Below are positions 35,104 to 44,932 of a stretch of DNA of 64,000 nucleotides, piece after piece. Origin of the DNA: CADEED01 sp035765415 (GTDB lineage: Bacteria; Pseudomonadota; Gammaproteobacteria; Steroidobacterales; Steroidobacteraceae). The notes under the pieces were generated by a model, which worked only from the letters and a program-made list of their open reading frames with translations, did not search any database and was not told the DNA's origin. The DNA lies in the NCBI GenBank assembly GCA_035765415.1, contig DASTXR010000097.1, positions 221,479-285,478 of the forward strand, read 5' to 3'. The translations under genes and the position numbers were made by a program. Position 1 is the stretch's first letter. Each line of letters opens with the position of its first letter.

Positions 35104-36611
35104 CCCTGGGCTACGACATCGACGATGACCGCGGTGATGTTGTCGCGCGACCCGGCCTCGATGGCGGCGCCTAACAACTCGTGCACCGTGGCATCCGCGT
35201 CCGTGGGCGCGCTCAGCAACTCGCACAGGCGGCGATGGGCGACGACTCCGTGCAGCCCGTCGCTGCACAGCAGGAACCGGTCACCCGCATGCAACTGGCC
35301 GGTGCTGCGGTCGAGCACCAGCTCCTCGTGGCCGCCGGCCGCGCGAGTGATCTCACCCGAACTCGGCGGCGGAGCGTCCGCATCGAAGTCGCCATCGTCC
35401 GCCGCGGTGGAATGGTCGCGGGTCAGCGCCCGGACCACGCCATCCCGCAGCAGATAGGCCCTGCTGTCACCGGCCCACAGCACGCCCCACTCGTATTGCC
35501 GGATGCTCAGCAGTACGACCGTGCTGCCGCTGCGAGTCTCTTCGGTGCTCAACGCCGAGCGCACCAGGTCGTCGTTGACCCGCTCCAGCCCGATGCGGGC
35601 CGCTTCGAGCGCGGCGCCGATGTTGGCGGCCGGCTCGATCGATGCGATGACGTCGACCACCAGCTGGCTCGCGTATTCGCCGCGGCTGTGTCCGCCCATG
35701 CCGTCGGCCACCACCCAGAGCCCGGCGTCGGCGCGATTCAGGAATCGGTCCTGGTTGGTCGAGCGCACGACCCCCGTATCGGTGATCGCGGCCGACGCGA
35801 TGGAGTAGTCGAACGTGGCGGGCGATGCGCGCACGAAATCGCCGAACTCGCCGCGCCATCCCCGCGACTCCCATTGCCCGTCCAGCATGGCGCAGTACTG
35901 GTGGGTGGCGGGAAGGCCCTGCACCAGCAGGCAGGCCGAGCTCACCTGTTCGGACCCGTCGGTCCACCACACCGTCAACGGCTGCAGCGAGCGTCCCGCC
36001 AGGCTCGTCAGCGGATCGATGAGAGCCGCGGCCACGCGGTCGACCGACACCATCGGCAATCGCCAGTGACGGCCGGCGACCGGGAATTCCTCGTTCAATT
36101 CGACGCCGTAGTGTTTCTCGACCTGCGTCAGGCAATCGCCGCTGGCACGCAGCGCCGCGTCGAATTCCTCGAGATTGAAATCGTCGCTGCGCAGCGCCTG
36201 CAGCGCCAGCTCCTCGATCCTGGTGAGCCACTCGCGGCCATGAATCGCCACGGCCATGACCGGCAGATCCGCCGGCAACTCCGCGAGCACGGTGAGCGGG
36301 AAATAGCGCCCGACGCGATCGACGCTGGGCAGCACGATGCCCGCGAACGTCGATGCGCCGATCACGCCGCGGCTCAGGAAGAACCGCCACACCGGGCTGG
36401 TCAGGTAGGTAGAGAGCCAGGCGTCGCCGAGGTGCTCGCGGCTCTGCGCAACGCAGGCCTGCAGCCAGGAATCCCAGGTCCTGAGAAAGGCATCCGGGAC
36501 GCGCCGCTGCAGGAAGTCGCCGTGGCTGGGTAGTTTGCCGAACCAGCCGATGGGGATTCCATCGGTCTTGCGGTGACCGACCAGCGTCGTTTCAGGCATG
36601 GCGGCACTCAT
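35100..36611 (-). CDS. TagF-PppA fusion: T6SS post-translational regulator with PP2C phosphatase domain
   Basis: A 503-residue fusion from the ATG at 36611. Residues about 18-215 are the TagF domain (GWFGKLPSHGDFLQRRVPDAFL, quoted in part; VWRFFLSRGVIG; GRYFPLTVLAEL). Residues about 265-503 are a PP2C-type phosphatase with TNQDRFL, VVADGMGGHSRGEYAS, WAGDSRAYLLRDG, LCSDGLHG and GSRDNITAV, which include the metal-binding aspartates. TagF represses assembly after translation, and PppA removes phosphate from Fha. The two are separate proteins in Pseudomonas aeruginosa, and fused forms are known in some other bacteria. It is the last gene of the fha-to-tssM operon, 5 bases after tssM. Confidence 0.92.
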   Translation of the reverse strand: MSAAMPETTLVGHRKTDGIPIGWFGKLPSHGDFLQRRVPDAFLRTWDSWLQACVAQSREHLGDAWLSTYLTSPVWRFFLSRGVIGASTFAGIVLPSVDRVGRYFPLTVLAELPADLPVMAVAIHGREWLTRIEELALQALRSDDFNLEEFDAALRASGDCLTQVEKHYGVELNEEFPVAGRHWRLPMVSVDRVAAALIDPLTSLAGRSLQPLTVWWTDGSEQVSSACLLVQGLPATHQYCAMLDGQWESRGWRGEFGDFVRASPATFDYSIASAAITDTGVVRSTNQDRFLNRADAGLWVVADGMGGHSRGEYASQLVVDVIASIEPAANIGAALEAARIGLERVNDDLVRSALSTEETRSGSTVVLLSIRQYEWGVLWAGDSRAYLLRDGVVRALTRDHSTAADDGDFDADAPPPSSGEITRAAGGHEELVLDRSTGQLHAGDRFLLCSDGLHGVVAHRRLCELLSAPTDADATVHELLGAAIEAGSRDNITAVIVDVVAQG

Positions 36612-36616
36612 GGGTT

Positions 36617-39600
36617 TCAACCTCGGCAGCGAAAGCCGTGCAGGAGATCGCTTGCGAACGGATTGCGCGAAGAGTTCGCCTGCACGATCAGACGCACGGT
36701 GCGTCCGCCAAGCGTGAACGTGGCCAGGAACCGGGTTTCCCCCTGCGCCTGGAATTGCGCCTTGCCCATGAGGCGGAACAGCGCCCATGGACCCTGTTCC
36801 ACGATGTTAGGCCGTGCGCCGCCACGTTCTTCCAGGCTGATGGCGGCCTGTCCGGGCGTCGGGCCGGGCCAGACCATCGGCACCGCGCGTTGTGGCCCGT
36901 GACGGTACTCCAGCGACTGTCCATCGATCTCGAGCAGCACTCTCGCGGCGGCGGCGTCGAGAAAATCCGGTGTGACGGTGAACCGCACCTCCGGCATCGC
37001 CGCGCCTGGCGGGAAGTAAGTCAACGCGATGCGCTGGGCGCGCTGGAACTGCAGCGGAATCGATGCGCTGCCGCCGATGGCGGCGGCCTCCGGTTTCCAG
37101 CGCCACGTCGGCCGGTTCGAATCCACGAAAGTCTGCATCGTGGTGCGATAGAAACTATCGAACGTGCCGTTGGGTGCAAAGATCCGGCCGAAGTCCGCCA
37201 GCGGAAGGTCGGTGGTGCCCCTGGGCGACAGCGGGTAACGTCCGCCCGCCAGTTCCTGGCATTCGCTCACCACCTGCTGTTGATATCGCGCCGAGAAGTC
37301 GCCGCTGATGCTGGCGGAAGCGACCGACGAGCCAGCGCCGGATGCACGCGCAATGAGGCCGCCCACCGGCGCCGGCAAGGTTTTCGAGTGCGCCTGCAGG
37401 TCTTGCAGCGCCAGCGACAGTTGCGTGGCCTTCTCGAGCGGTGGCGAGCCGCCAAGTGCGTTGATGTCCGCCATCACGCTCTGGATGGAAGCGAATTTCA
37501 GCAGCGTCTGATCGATGGGTGGCGGCGTCCCGGCGACCAGCTTGTGCAGTAGTTCGAAGTGCTTCGTCACGCGCGTGCCCGGCGGCGCGACAGGTTTCTT
37601 GTCACTGCCGAAGACCTTGCCCAGCGAACCCACCGTGCTGTCCACGGCCGCCTTGGCCTTCGCGCTCACGGCGTCGGGCTTCGCGGGCTCGATGAGCTGC
37701 GTGTTCACCTGCACCAGCCCCAGCAGCCGCTTGAGTGGCGATGTGGGAGCCGCCAGCAGCCCCCATATCTGCGCGGCGTCGCGCGTGTTGGTGGTTCCCC
37801 GCAACGTGATGTCGGCGAGTAGTTCGTCCCAGGCGCGGATGTAGTCGTCTTCGTAGATCTGCATCAGCTGCGCGCTGAGCAGCGGCGACTTCGCAAGATC
37901 GCCGATATCGTTACCGAGCAGCCATTTGTCGTCGACGAACTGCTTCACCAGCTGAAGCTGCCCGGTGGCGGCGATCTCCTTGAACACCGGCCTGGTGTAC
38001 AGCGCGGATATGGGTTCGGCGAGGCTCACGCCGCTCTTGCGGACAAAAACGCTCTCGCCTCCCAGGCCGATCTCGCGGCTGACGTCGATCGCAGCCTCGG
38101 TGTTGTCCGCGTAACTCAGCTTCAGGCGGCTGTACATCAACACGGGCAACGAGGCCTGCTTGAGCGAATTGCGCGCCTGCTCGACGACAACCTTGTCCTC
38201 GTGTGCCGGCTGAACGCGCTCGGGATCCGAAATCAGCGCGGTGAAATGCGTGTTGACTCGTTCGAGCGTGACCGGATCGTTGGCGAACATCCGGTCCCAT
38301 TCGATCTTGCCGATGTAGCCGAGCTGCGCCGGCTCCAGGTGCTCGGGCTTCACGAGCATCAGGTAGGCCTTGAGGTACTCGTAGAGTTTGTCGGGTTCTC
38401 CGGCGAGCGGCCCCAGCCGGCCGCGAAAGTGCTCGGCGACCACCGGCAGCATGTTGGCGTTGAGCTCACGTAGATAGGCGTCCTCGGCCGCATTGGCAAC
38501 CGAGTTGCCCTGGTACAAACCCCAGCGCATGGACACGGGCACCGATTCCGCGTGTTGCCGCGCCACGCCCAGCACCTGGGCGAACGCGTCCATGCGATCG
38601 AGGCCGGTGATGAGCGGGTCCGACGCTTCGGCCTGGGGCGCGGTTTCGAGCAGCAGCGTGGCCTCTGCCACGTGCGCGAGATACTCGCGATTGCGCTTGT
38701 AGCTCATCGAAAAGGCCACGAAGCTCAGGACGATCAACAGGCACACCCCGGCATACGCGCCGATGTTGAGCGCCAGCTGGCGCAGCTCCACGTGCTTGTT
38801 GACGCCCGCGAGACCCGACTCCTTGAAGAGAATCTCTTTCAACAGCCGCTGGATGAAGTACGCCCGGCCCTCGCGCGGCGGAGCGAGCGCACTCTTCATG
38901 TTCAAAGCGAATGCGCGCGCCAGGGCGCCCAGCATCCGATCGATGGGCGTCCCCTCCTGGGTCCCGCTCGTGAAGTAGACGCCACGCAATTGGGTTTTCG
39001 GTTCGCCGCCTTCCACCGAGAACGCCTCGGTCGTGAATTCGACCAGCGCCCTGCGCAGCGCGGCGAACTGCTGGGGGAAGGTGAACATGACCGCGCGACG
39101 GCGCACATCGCGTTCCGCCTGCAGGCGAGTCATGAGGCGCGCATTGAGCCGCTCGACCAGCTGGTCGAATTCCTCGGCCAGCTTCGGCGCGGCCGCGCCG
39201 CTGCGCGACAACTCGAGCGCGAACGTGGTGCCCCAGACCTGGGCGCGCCCGTCCTGCGTGAGGTCGTCGAAGAATTCACTGAAGCCGGCAATGAGATCGA
39301 GCTTGGTCAGCAGGAAATACACCGGCAGCGTGATATTGAGCTCGCGGCCGAGCTCGTCCAGGCGATTGCGCACCGCTTCCACGTGCCGGCGGCGTTCGCT
39401 CTCGGGCAGCGACAGCAGGTCCACCGCGCTCATCGCGATGATCACGCCGTTGATGGGCCGCCGCCCGCGATGTTTGCGCAGCAGACCGAGGAACTCCGTC
39501 CACCCCGCGTGATCGGACTCGCTGTCGGAATCCTGCGTGGTGTAGCGGCCCGCGGTATCGAGCAGCACCGCCTCGTCGGTGAACCACCAGTCACAGTTGC

Positions 39601-40093
39601 GCGTACCGCCGACTCCGCGCAACGCCGCCTTGCCGAACTTCTTCGACAACGGGAAGTTGAGCCCGCTGTTGGCGATGACCGTGGTCTTACCCGCGCCGGG
39701 CGGACCGATGATGATGTACCACGGCAGCTGGTAGAGATTGATGGTCTTGCCCTGGCTGCTGCGCAGCGCGGCGACCGCCTCCTCGAAACGCGCGCGCAAC
39801 TGCGCGGCTTCGGCGGAGCCCTTCGCGGGCTGCTTCGCGGCCGCCTGCGCGGACACGTCGCTCGCCAGCCGGTTGCCGGCTCGCTTCGCGCGATATCGTT
39901 GCCACTGCGCTCGCCCGTACCACAACACGACCAGCGCGCCGATCGCGATCAGCCGGCTGATGTCGGACTCGAGCGGCTTCCACTCGCCCAGCGCCAGGTA
40001 CGGGCCGCCATACCAGATGGCCAGCGCCACCAGCAGCCACGCCAGCAGCAACAGGAACCATTTGCTCGTGATGAGCTTGAGGAGCGACTTCAT
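36617..40093 (-). CDS. tssM: T6SS membrane-complex protein TssM (IcmF)
   Basis: An 1158-residue inner-membrane protein of full IcmF length. Two N-terminal helices (LLLLAWLLVALAIWYGG, LIAIGALVVLWYG) precede a cytoplasmic GTPase-like domain with Walker A IIGPPGAGKTTVIANSG and DTAGRY. A third helix (YAGVCLLIVLSFVAFSM, about residue 445) leads to the large periplasmic domain that binds TssJ. The C-terminal beta domain ends in NPFASDLLHGF. Its ATG overlaps the tssL stop as ATGA. With TssL and TssJ it forms the trans-envelope channel. Confidence 0.95.
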   Translation of the reverse strand: MKSLLKLITSKWFLLLLAWLLVALAIWYGGPYLALGEWKPLESDISRLIAIGALVVLWYGRAQWQRYRAKRAGNRLASDVSAQAAAKQPAKGSAEAAQLRARFEEAVAALRSSQGKTINLYQLPWYIIIGPPGAGKTTVIANSGLNFPLSKKFGKAALRGVGGTRNCDWWFTDEAVLLDTAGRYTTQDSDSESDHAGWTEFLGLLRKHRGRRPINGVIIAMSAVDLLSLPESERRRHVEAVRNRLDELGRELNITLPVYFLLTKLDLIAGFSEFFDDLTQDGRAQVWGTTFALELSRSGAAAPKLAEEFDQLVERLNARLMTRLQAERDVRRRAVMFTFPQQFAALRRALVEFTTEAFSVEGGEPKTQLRGVYFTSGTQEGTPIDRMLGALARAFALNMKSALAPPREGRAYFIQRLLKEILFKESGLAGVNKHVELRQLALNIGAYAGVCLLIVLSFVAFSMSYKRNREYLAHVAEATLLLETAPQAEASDPLITGLDRMDAFAQVLGVARQHAESVPVSMRWGLYQGNSVANAAEDAYLRELNANMLPVVAEHFRGRLGPLAGEPDKLYEYLKAYLMLVKPEHLEPAQLGYIGKIEWDRMFANDPVTLERVNTHFTALISDPERVQPAHEDKVVVEQARNSLKQASLPVLMYSRLKLSYADNTEAAIDVSREIGLGGESVFVRKSGVSLAEPISALYTRPVFKEIAATGQLQLVKQFVDDKWLLGNDIGDLAKSPLLSAQLMQIYEDDYIRAWDELLADITLRGTTNTRDAAQIWGLLAAPTSPLKRLLGLVQVNTQLIEPAKPDAVSAKAKAAVDSTVGSLGKVFGSDKKPVAPPGTRVTKHFELLHKLVAGTPPPIDQTLLKFASIQSVMADINALGGSPPLEKATQLSLALQDLQAHSKTLPAPVGGLIARASGAGSSVASASISGDFSARYQQQVVSECQELAGGRYPLSPRGTTDLPLADFGRIFAPNGTFDSFYRTTMQTFVDSNRPTWRWKPEAAAIGGSASIPLQFQRAQRIALTYFPPGAAMPEVRFTVTPDFLDAAAARVLLEIDGQSLEYRHGPQRAVPMVWPGPTPGQAAISLEERGGARPNIVEQGPWALFRLMGKAQFQAQGETRFLATFTLGGRTVRLIVQANSSRNPFASDLLHGFRCRG

Positions 40094-41421
40094 GGGTTCG
40101 CACCCTCATCGACGTTGACGATTTCCACGCGCCGATTGCGCGCGCGATTTTCGGAGGTATTCGCCGGTAGATAGCGCGGCTGCGTCGAGCCCACGCCCAC
40201 CCATTCGACGCGGCCGAAGTTGGTGAGACTGATCCTGAGCACGCCGGCCACCGCGACCGCGCGTTCGCGCGACAGCTCGAAGTTGTCGGCAAATTGCAGC
40301 GAGCGCACCGGCTGATCGTCGGTGTGCCCCACGATCAGCACCTTGCCCGGCACCTCGTTGAGCGCCAGCGCAATGGCCCGCAAGGTGTCTTCGTGTTGAC
40401 GATTCACGTCAGCCCGGCCGGAACGGAACAGGTCGCTGGCGATCAGGGTCACGACGGTCTTGTCGCCGAAATCCTCCACCGTCAATTGGCCCGCCTGTTC
40501 CTGGGGCGCGAGCAGCTCTTTGAGCCGCGTGGGCCGCGGTGGCGCGGGCGCGGTGTATTCCAGCTGCACGCTGGGTTTCGACAACGCGGCCTTGATGGGC
40601 GCCGCCGCGGCGTTGAGCCGGCTGTTGAAGATCACGAACGCGATGACGATCACCGCGAGCCCCGCGCAACCGACGATCCACCACGGCACATAGCGGAAGA
40701 TCGGGTTGCGCTTGTCCTCGACTCCGCGCCAATGGGGCGACAGCTCTTCGTCGCGCAACTGGCGCGTGTCGCGGATGATGCGGAACAGGCCATGCTGCAA
40801 TTCCGCGAGTCGCGTCTGGCCGCGCTCGTCGATGCGATACATGCCTTCGTAACCGAGCAGCAGGCAGACGTACTGCAGCTCGATGACGTCGATATAACGA
40901 GCGGGCTGCGCCGATACCCGCTCCAGGATCTGGAAGAATTTTTCTCCGCCCGACTTTTCCTTGTGAAACACCACCAGCAGCGATTGCCCCGACCAGTCGC
41001 TCTGCGCACCCCAGGGCGTGTTGAGCACCGCGGAATCGAAGAACGTGCACAGCAGGTAGCGCGCGACCAGCGCATCGTCGGGGGCGATGCCGGCGGAGCG
41101 AAGGCGGTCGTCGAAGGCGCGCACTTCGTGCATGGCCTGGTTGCGCAACGCCGCCACGTCGGCGTGGGCGACGGCCGATTGCAGGCGCGACGCAATGGTC
41201 AGCAGCGGTGTTGCCGCCCGCAGGATCGGATTGCGCCCACCGGCGAGAAAGTCGGCGACATTGAGATCGCCGCCGGCAACCGCAGCGCGATCGGCGCGCG
41301 GCGGTGGCGAGCGCATCGATTCCGGTTGCGTTTCCACGCCCTGGCGGCGAGCCCCGCCTGGGCGCGGCCGCAGAATCGTCCCTTCTGCAGGCGCGAACGG
41401 ATCGTCAACGTCATTCGCCAT
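40090..41421 (-). CDS. tssL: T6SS membrane-complex protein TssL (DotU) with OmpA-like domain
   Basis: A 443-residue protein. The cytoplasmic DotU domain occupies residues about 55-255 (CTFFDSAVLNTPWGAQSDWS, quoted in part; SLLVVFHKEKSGGEKFFQIL; LLGYEGMYRI). One transmembrane helix (WWIVGCAGLAVIVIAFVIF) follows. A C-terminal OmpA/MotB-type peptidoglycan-binding domain has VLIVGHTDDQPVRS and NRARNRRVEIV, so this is the extended class of TssL that anchors itself to the cell wall. It lies between tssK (19 bases) and tssM (ATGA overlap). Confidence 0.95.
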   Translation of the reverse strand: MANDVDDPFAPAEGTILRPRPGGARRQGVETQPESMRSPPPRADRAAVAGGDLNVADFLAGGRNPILRAATPLLTIASRLQSAVAHADVAALRNQAMHEVRAFDDRLRSAGIAPDDALVARYLLCTFFDSAVLNTPWGAQSDWSGQSLLVVFHKEKSGGEKFFQILERVSAQPARYIDVIELQYVCLLLGYEGMYRIDERGQTRLAELQHGLFRIIRDTRQLRDEELSPHWRGVEDKRNPIFRYVPWWIVGCAGLAVIVIAFVIFNSRLNAAAAPIKAALSKPSVQLEYTAPAPPRPTRLKELLAPQEQAGQLTVEDFGDKTVVTLIASDLFRSGRADVNRQHEDTLRAIALALNEVPGKVLIVGHTDDQPVRSLQFADNFELSRERAVAVAGVLRISLTNFGRVEWVGVGSTQPRYLPANTSENRARNRRVEIVNVDEGANP

Positions 41422-41440
41422 CGATGCTCGCCTCTAGGCC

Positions 41441-42775
41441 TTAACCACGCACCGCCCACAACTCCAGGCCCAGGCCCGGGAAACTGTCAGGGATGTGCAA
41501 CGCGATACCGCCGCCGGACTTGAGCTCCCTGAACAAGGGACTGTTCCTATCAAGCTCGAAATACGTGAAGCCCGCATGGAACGGGATTTGCCGCGGCGCA
41601 ACTGACAACGCCTGCAGCGGGACCCCGGGAAGGTGTTCGTTCACGAGCTTGGCGATCTTGTCGACGGACGCGATCGTCACCTGCGCCGGGAAATCGCGGC
41701 GCACCGACTCGCTGGGGATATCCGCGCGGGCCGCCAGCACGAACAAGGCCTCCTCGAACAACGCCCGGTCTGCCACCACGCCTACCGAGATGTTGAAGCG
41801 CTTCTTCTCCAGCGGAATCTGGATCGCGTTCTGCTTGAGCACGACGCTGAAGCAGGCGCGCATCGCCGCCATGAGCGGCTCGTACGTGGCACGCAGGTTT
41901 TCGTGCAGGTACATGGGCAGCTTCGGCGGCCGGCGCGACTCGGTGGTGAGTGTAGATAGGTCGCCCACGATTTCCAGGCACAGCCGGTAGAGATCCTCGG
42001 GGTGCACCAGCGCGCTCTGCGCCCAGTGAGTCATGAGCGGCTCGTACCGATTGATCGCCTGCAGCATGAGGAAATCGGCGATTTCGGCGGAGCCGCTGCG
42101 GCCGCTGGCCACGGCGCGCGCCGCCAGCGCATCACCACGCTGGCGCAGCAGGCCCTGCACCTCGGACATGAAGCTTGCAAGGTTTCCGGCATGCCGGGAA
42201 TTGAGCACCGTTGGGATGAAGCGTTCGTCCAGCGCGATCGACCGGTCCGCGCGGCATTCCAGAATGTGCGCCATCGGGATACACGCAAAGTCCTCGCGTG
42301 CGTCGTCCGCGGTCAGCAACCGCGACCGCAGGCAGGCGACTTCGAGCGGTTGCAACGCGTTGGCGTCGCTGGTGACGTCGCGCGCGTCGACATCGCGCAC
42401 GCGGTAACGCATGACACCATCGACGACATCGCGGCGATCCGACTGGCGGGTGCCTTCCTTGCGCACCGGGATGGCCAGCAGCACGCCCTTGTCGCGTACC
42501 TGCGCCGTGAGTTCGAGCGGCGCTGGCAGCGGCTCGTCATCTGGCATCGAAAAAGGAGTGCCATCGGGGAACACGCCGCTGGCGCGCTTCAGGCTCAGCT
42601 TGCCCACCGCGAGCAGTTCCCGCTCGATCTGCAGCTCGGTGAATCCCCACGAATGGCTGCGCAGCGCGGCGCTGCGCCCTTCGATGAACCGTTCGAAATA
42701 GCGATCGTGTTGCTGGAAATGCTGGGGGCGAAGAAACAGCCCTTCTGACCACACTATTTTATTGTTCGATGACAT
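41441..42775 (-). CDS. tssK: T6SS baseplate-membrane connector TssK
   Basis: A 444-residue protein with the unmistakable TssK N-terminus IVWSEGLFLRPQHFQQHDRY, and RYEPLMTHWAQSALVHPEDLY and LGLELWAVRG further on. TssK trimers join the baseplate wedge (TssE, F, G) to the TssL/TssM cytoplasmic domains and resemble phage receptor-binding proteins. Length is normal. It lies 33 bases after tssJ and 19 before tssL. Confidence 0.96.
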   Translation of the reverse strand: MSSNNKIVWSEGLFLRPQHFQQHDRYFERFIEGRSAALRSHSWGFTELQIERELLAVGKLSLKRASGVFPDGTPFSMPDDEPLPAPLELTAQVRDKGVLLAIPVRKEGTRQSDRRDVVDGVMRYRVRDVDARDVTSDANALQPLEVACLRSRLLTADDAREDFACIPMAHILECRADRSIALDERFIPTVLNSRHAGNLASFMSEVQGLLRQRGDALAARAVASGRSGSAEIADFLMLQAINRYEPLMTHWAQSALVHPEDLYRLCLEIVGDLSTLTTESRRPPKLPMYLHENLRATYEPLMAAMRACFSVVLKQNAIQIPLEKKRFNISVGVVADRALFEEALFVLAARADIPSESVRRDFPAQVTIASVDKIAKLVNEHLPGVPLQALSVAPRQIPFHAGFTYFELDRNSPLFRELKSGGGIALHIPDSFPGLGLELWAVRG

Positions 42776-42808
42776 GTCTGACGGGCCGCCTGTTGGACGT
42801 GAAAACTC

Positions 42809-43306
42809 TCAGTCGCCGACCGTGATCGTGGCTTTGTCCTTGCCGATGTCGATCGATACGCGATCTTTCTTGACGATGTCCATCAGCGACTTGTTAGGCG
42901 CCTGGGTGACGACCCGCCATTGGGCATTGCGGTAGTCCGCGAACTCCGCCATGACGGCGAGCACGCGCGCCTCCGGGGAGATCTTCAGCGGAAATTCCTT
43001 GGATTCACCGGGCACCAGGTCGTATTCGAGGCGCTGTACCAGGCTCGCGCCGAGCGTCGCCTGCTCCTTGTCGACCAGGCTCCAGAAGTCCGCGCCCATG
43101 AAAGCGCCGTCTTCCTTGAGCTGGAAAATGCGCACGTGAATGGGCGAAGGACGGCCGGCGGCATTCGGATTGACCTGCGGCGAAGCGGATATCCGTCCCT
43201 TGGCCTCGGCGGGCTTGGCGGGAGCCGAACCGCATCCGCTCGACAGCACGGCCAGCGCCAGCATCGACGCCAGCATCACGCTCACCTGCATCTCGCGCAC
43301 TCTCAT
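42809..43306 (-). CDS. tssJ: T6SS outer-membrane lipoprotein TssJ
   Basis: A 165-residue lipoprotein from the ATG at 43306, preceded by a GGAGAAG ribosome binding site. The signal peptide ends in the lipobox LSSGC. The mature domain has the TssJ transthyretin-like pattern (PIHVRIFQLKEDGAFMGADFWSL, quoted in part; DYRNAQWRVV). TssJ tethers the TssM periplasmic domain to the outer membrane. It is 14 bases downstream of the fha gene. Confidence 0.93.
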   Translation of the reverse strand: MRVREMQVSVMLASMLALAVLSSGCGSAPAKPAEAKGRISASPQVNPNAAGRPSPIHVRIFQLKEDGAFMGADFWSLVDKEQATLGASLVQRLEYDLVPGESKEFPLKISPEARVLAVMAEFADYRNAQWRVVTQAPNKSLMDIVKKDRVSIDIGKDKATITVGD

Positions 43307-43320
43307 GGGTCTTCTCCGCC

Positions 43321-44904
43321 TCATTTGCCGGCGCGCATGCGCGCGGCCACTTTCAATCGCTCCATTTGTTCTTCGTAAGCCTGCGCGAAGTATTCACCGA
43401 ACAACGTCCGGAAACTCTCGTCGGCGTCCCGCGTCATGCTCGCGTACTGCTCGGCATAGGCGTCCTGGAAGCGCAGCTTGGCGCCGAGCTTGCGCAATGC
43501 GCTGCCGCTCTTGGCCTTGTTGTCGAACTCCTCGCTGAGGCGCTCCGGGTCAAAATGCTCCAGCATCGAGTTGAAGGCGGTGCGAATGCCCTGCAGTACC
43601 GCGATCTGGTGATTGCGGATGTCGCTCAATGCCTCTTCGAAAGCGCGCGTCGTAGTCAGATAGCCGCGGTTGCGCTCCACCAGCAGTGTGTGCAGCGCGG
43701 CTTCGACGTTGGGCGAGAACTTCAGCGGATTGTTCTCGGCGGCCTGCATGCGCGTCATGTTCATGCGCAGCTGCGACTTGATCTCCGCGCGCGACTGCAG
43801 AACTTCCATGAGCCCATGCACGACGATGCGCAGGACCTGGCCGAGCTCCTTCGCCAGTTCCGGCGACATGTCCCTGGCCGACAAACCGGCGGCGCGCAGC
43901 AATTCCTCGAGGTCGACGCTGGCAGACGAGCCGGCAGCGGCTGGCGTCGACAGCGCGGGTCGCCGCTCGGTGGGCGGGTCGGCCGGAATCGACAGAGCTG
44001 GCCGACGCTCGGTCGGGTCTGCCGCTTCCGCCATTCGGCGCTGAGTGAGTTCCGGTCCGGCCGCCGGGGCGGCAACGTTGGGCGCCGCAGATCTTGCAGG
44101 CAGCGCAGTCTCGGCCGGGGCGCTCATGGGCGCCCTCGCAGCAGGCGCGGGTGGCGCCGGAGACGCAACGCGCGGCTGCTCCAGGTGCGTGAGCCTCGAT
44201 TTGTCCCAGGCATCCGGGATCGAACTCGCGGCTGGCGCCGCAGGTGTTGCCGGAGGTTTTTTCGCAGGAGCCGATTGCGGCTGGCCCAGGTGCGTGAATC
44301 CCGAGCGATCCCACGCGTCGGGAATCTTGCTGGCACCGGCCGGTGCACTCACCGGTTGCGGCGGACGGTAATGATCATCCAGCACCGATGCCTGATGGAT
44401 GTTGAGCGCCGGAAGCGGAGTCTCTTCGGTCGCGGGTGACATCCCGAGCGCTGCCAACGGATCGAGGCTGGCGGCTTCGTTCGCGCCGGCGTCGACGATT
44501 CCCACGTCCCAGGACCGCGCAGGCTGAATGGCCGGTGCAGCGAACGGATCCGCCGCGCGTGGTGGCGGGCTCGCCGGCGCAGACACGCTGTCGGATACCG
44601 TGACCTTGACCTCGTACTCGTCGAGGAAAAAGCGATCGCCCGTGCGCAGCAGTTGCGGCTCGTGGTTAGGAACGGTCTGCGTTGGACTGTTGAGCGCGAT
44701 GGGATTGCGGCCCATGCCTTCGATGTAGAAGGCGCCGTTCACATAGCGCACCTGCGCATGTGTTCTCGAGAGGTACTGGTTGCTGATCACCCAGTCGTTA
44801 TCGCGCGCGCGGCCGATCCTCGCGCCTTCGGGGCCCACGATCTTCCGGCGATTGCCGCCCAGTGTGTCGCCGTTCGGGCTGATGACTTCGAGTGTGAGCT
44901 GCAT
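43321..44904 (-). CDS. T6SS FHA-domain protein (Fha/TagH-type)
   Basis: A 527-residue protein. Residues about 5-105 are a forkhead-associated domain with the phosphopeptide-binding residues in IGRARDNDWVIS, YLSRTHAQVRY and GMGRNPIALN. A long proline/alanine-rich linker follows (about residues 110-320), in which an element of the form IPDAWD(R/K)S(G/R)(F/L)THLxQP occurs twice. The C-terminal roughly 200 residues are the conserved T6SS-FHA domain (LRAAGLSARDMSPELAKELG, FNSMLEHFDPERL, EDAYAEQY-like). In threonine-phosphorylation pathways Fha binds its phosphorylated partner or self and promotes TssM-dependent firing. It is the first gene of the fha-to-tagF/pppA operon, with an inverted repeat upstream at 44933-44972. 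Confidence 0.92.
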   Translation of the reverse strand: MQLTLEVISPNGDTLGGNRRKIVGPEGARIGRARDNDWVISNQYLSRTHAQVRYVNGAFYIEGMGRNPIALNSPTQTVPNHEPQLLRTGDRFFLDEYEVKVTVSDSVSAPASPPPRAADPFAAPAIQPARSWDVGIVDAGANEAASLDPLAALGMSPATEETPLPALNIHQASVLDDHYRPPQPVSAPAGASKIPDAWDRSGFTHLGQPQSAPAKKPPATPAAPAASSIPDAWDKSRLTHLEQPRVASPAPPAPAARAPMSAPAETALPARSAAPNVAAPAAGPELTQRRMAEAADPTERRPALSIPADPPTERRPALSTPAAAGSSASVDLEELLRAAGLSARDMSPELAKELGQVLRIVVHGLMEVLQSRAEIKSQLRMNMTRMQAAENNPLKFSPNVEAALHTLLVERNRGYLTTTRAFEEALSDIRNHQIAVLQGIRTAFNSMLEHFDPERLSEEFDNKAKSGSALRKLGAKLRFQDAYAEQYASMTRDADESFRTLFGEYFAQAYEEQMERLKVAARMRAGK

Positions 44905-44932
44905 CAGGTGGGTTTATCCAAGTGAAACAACA

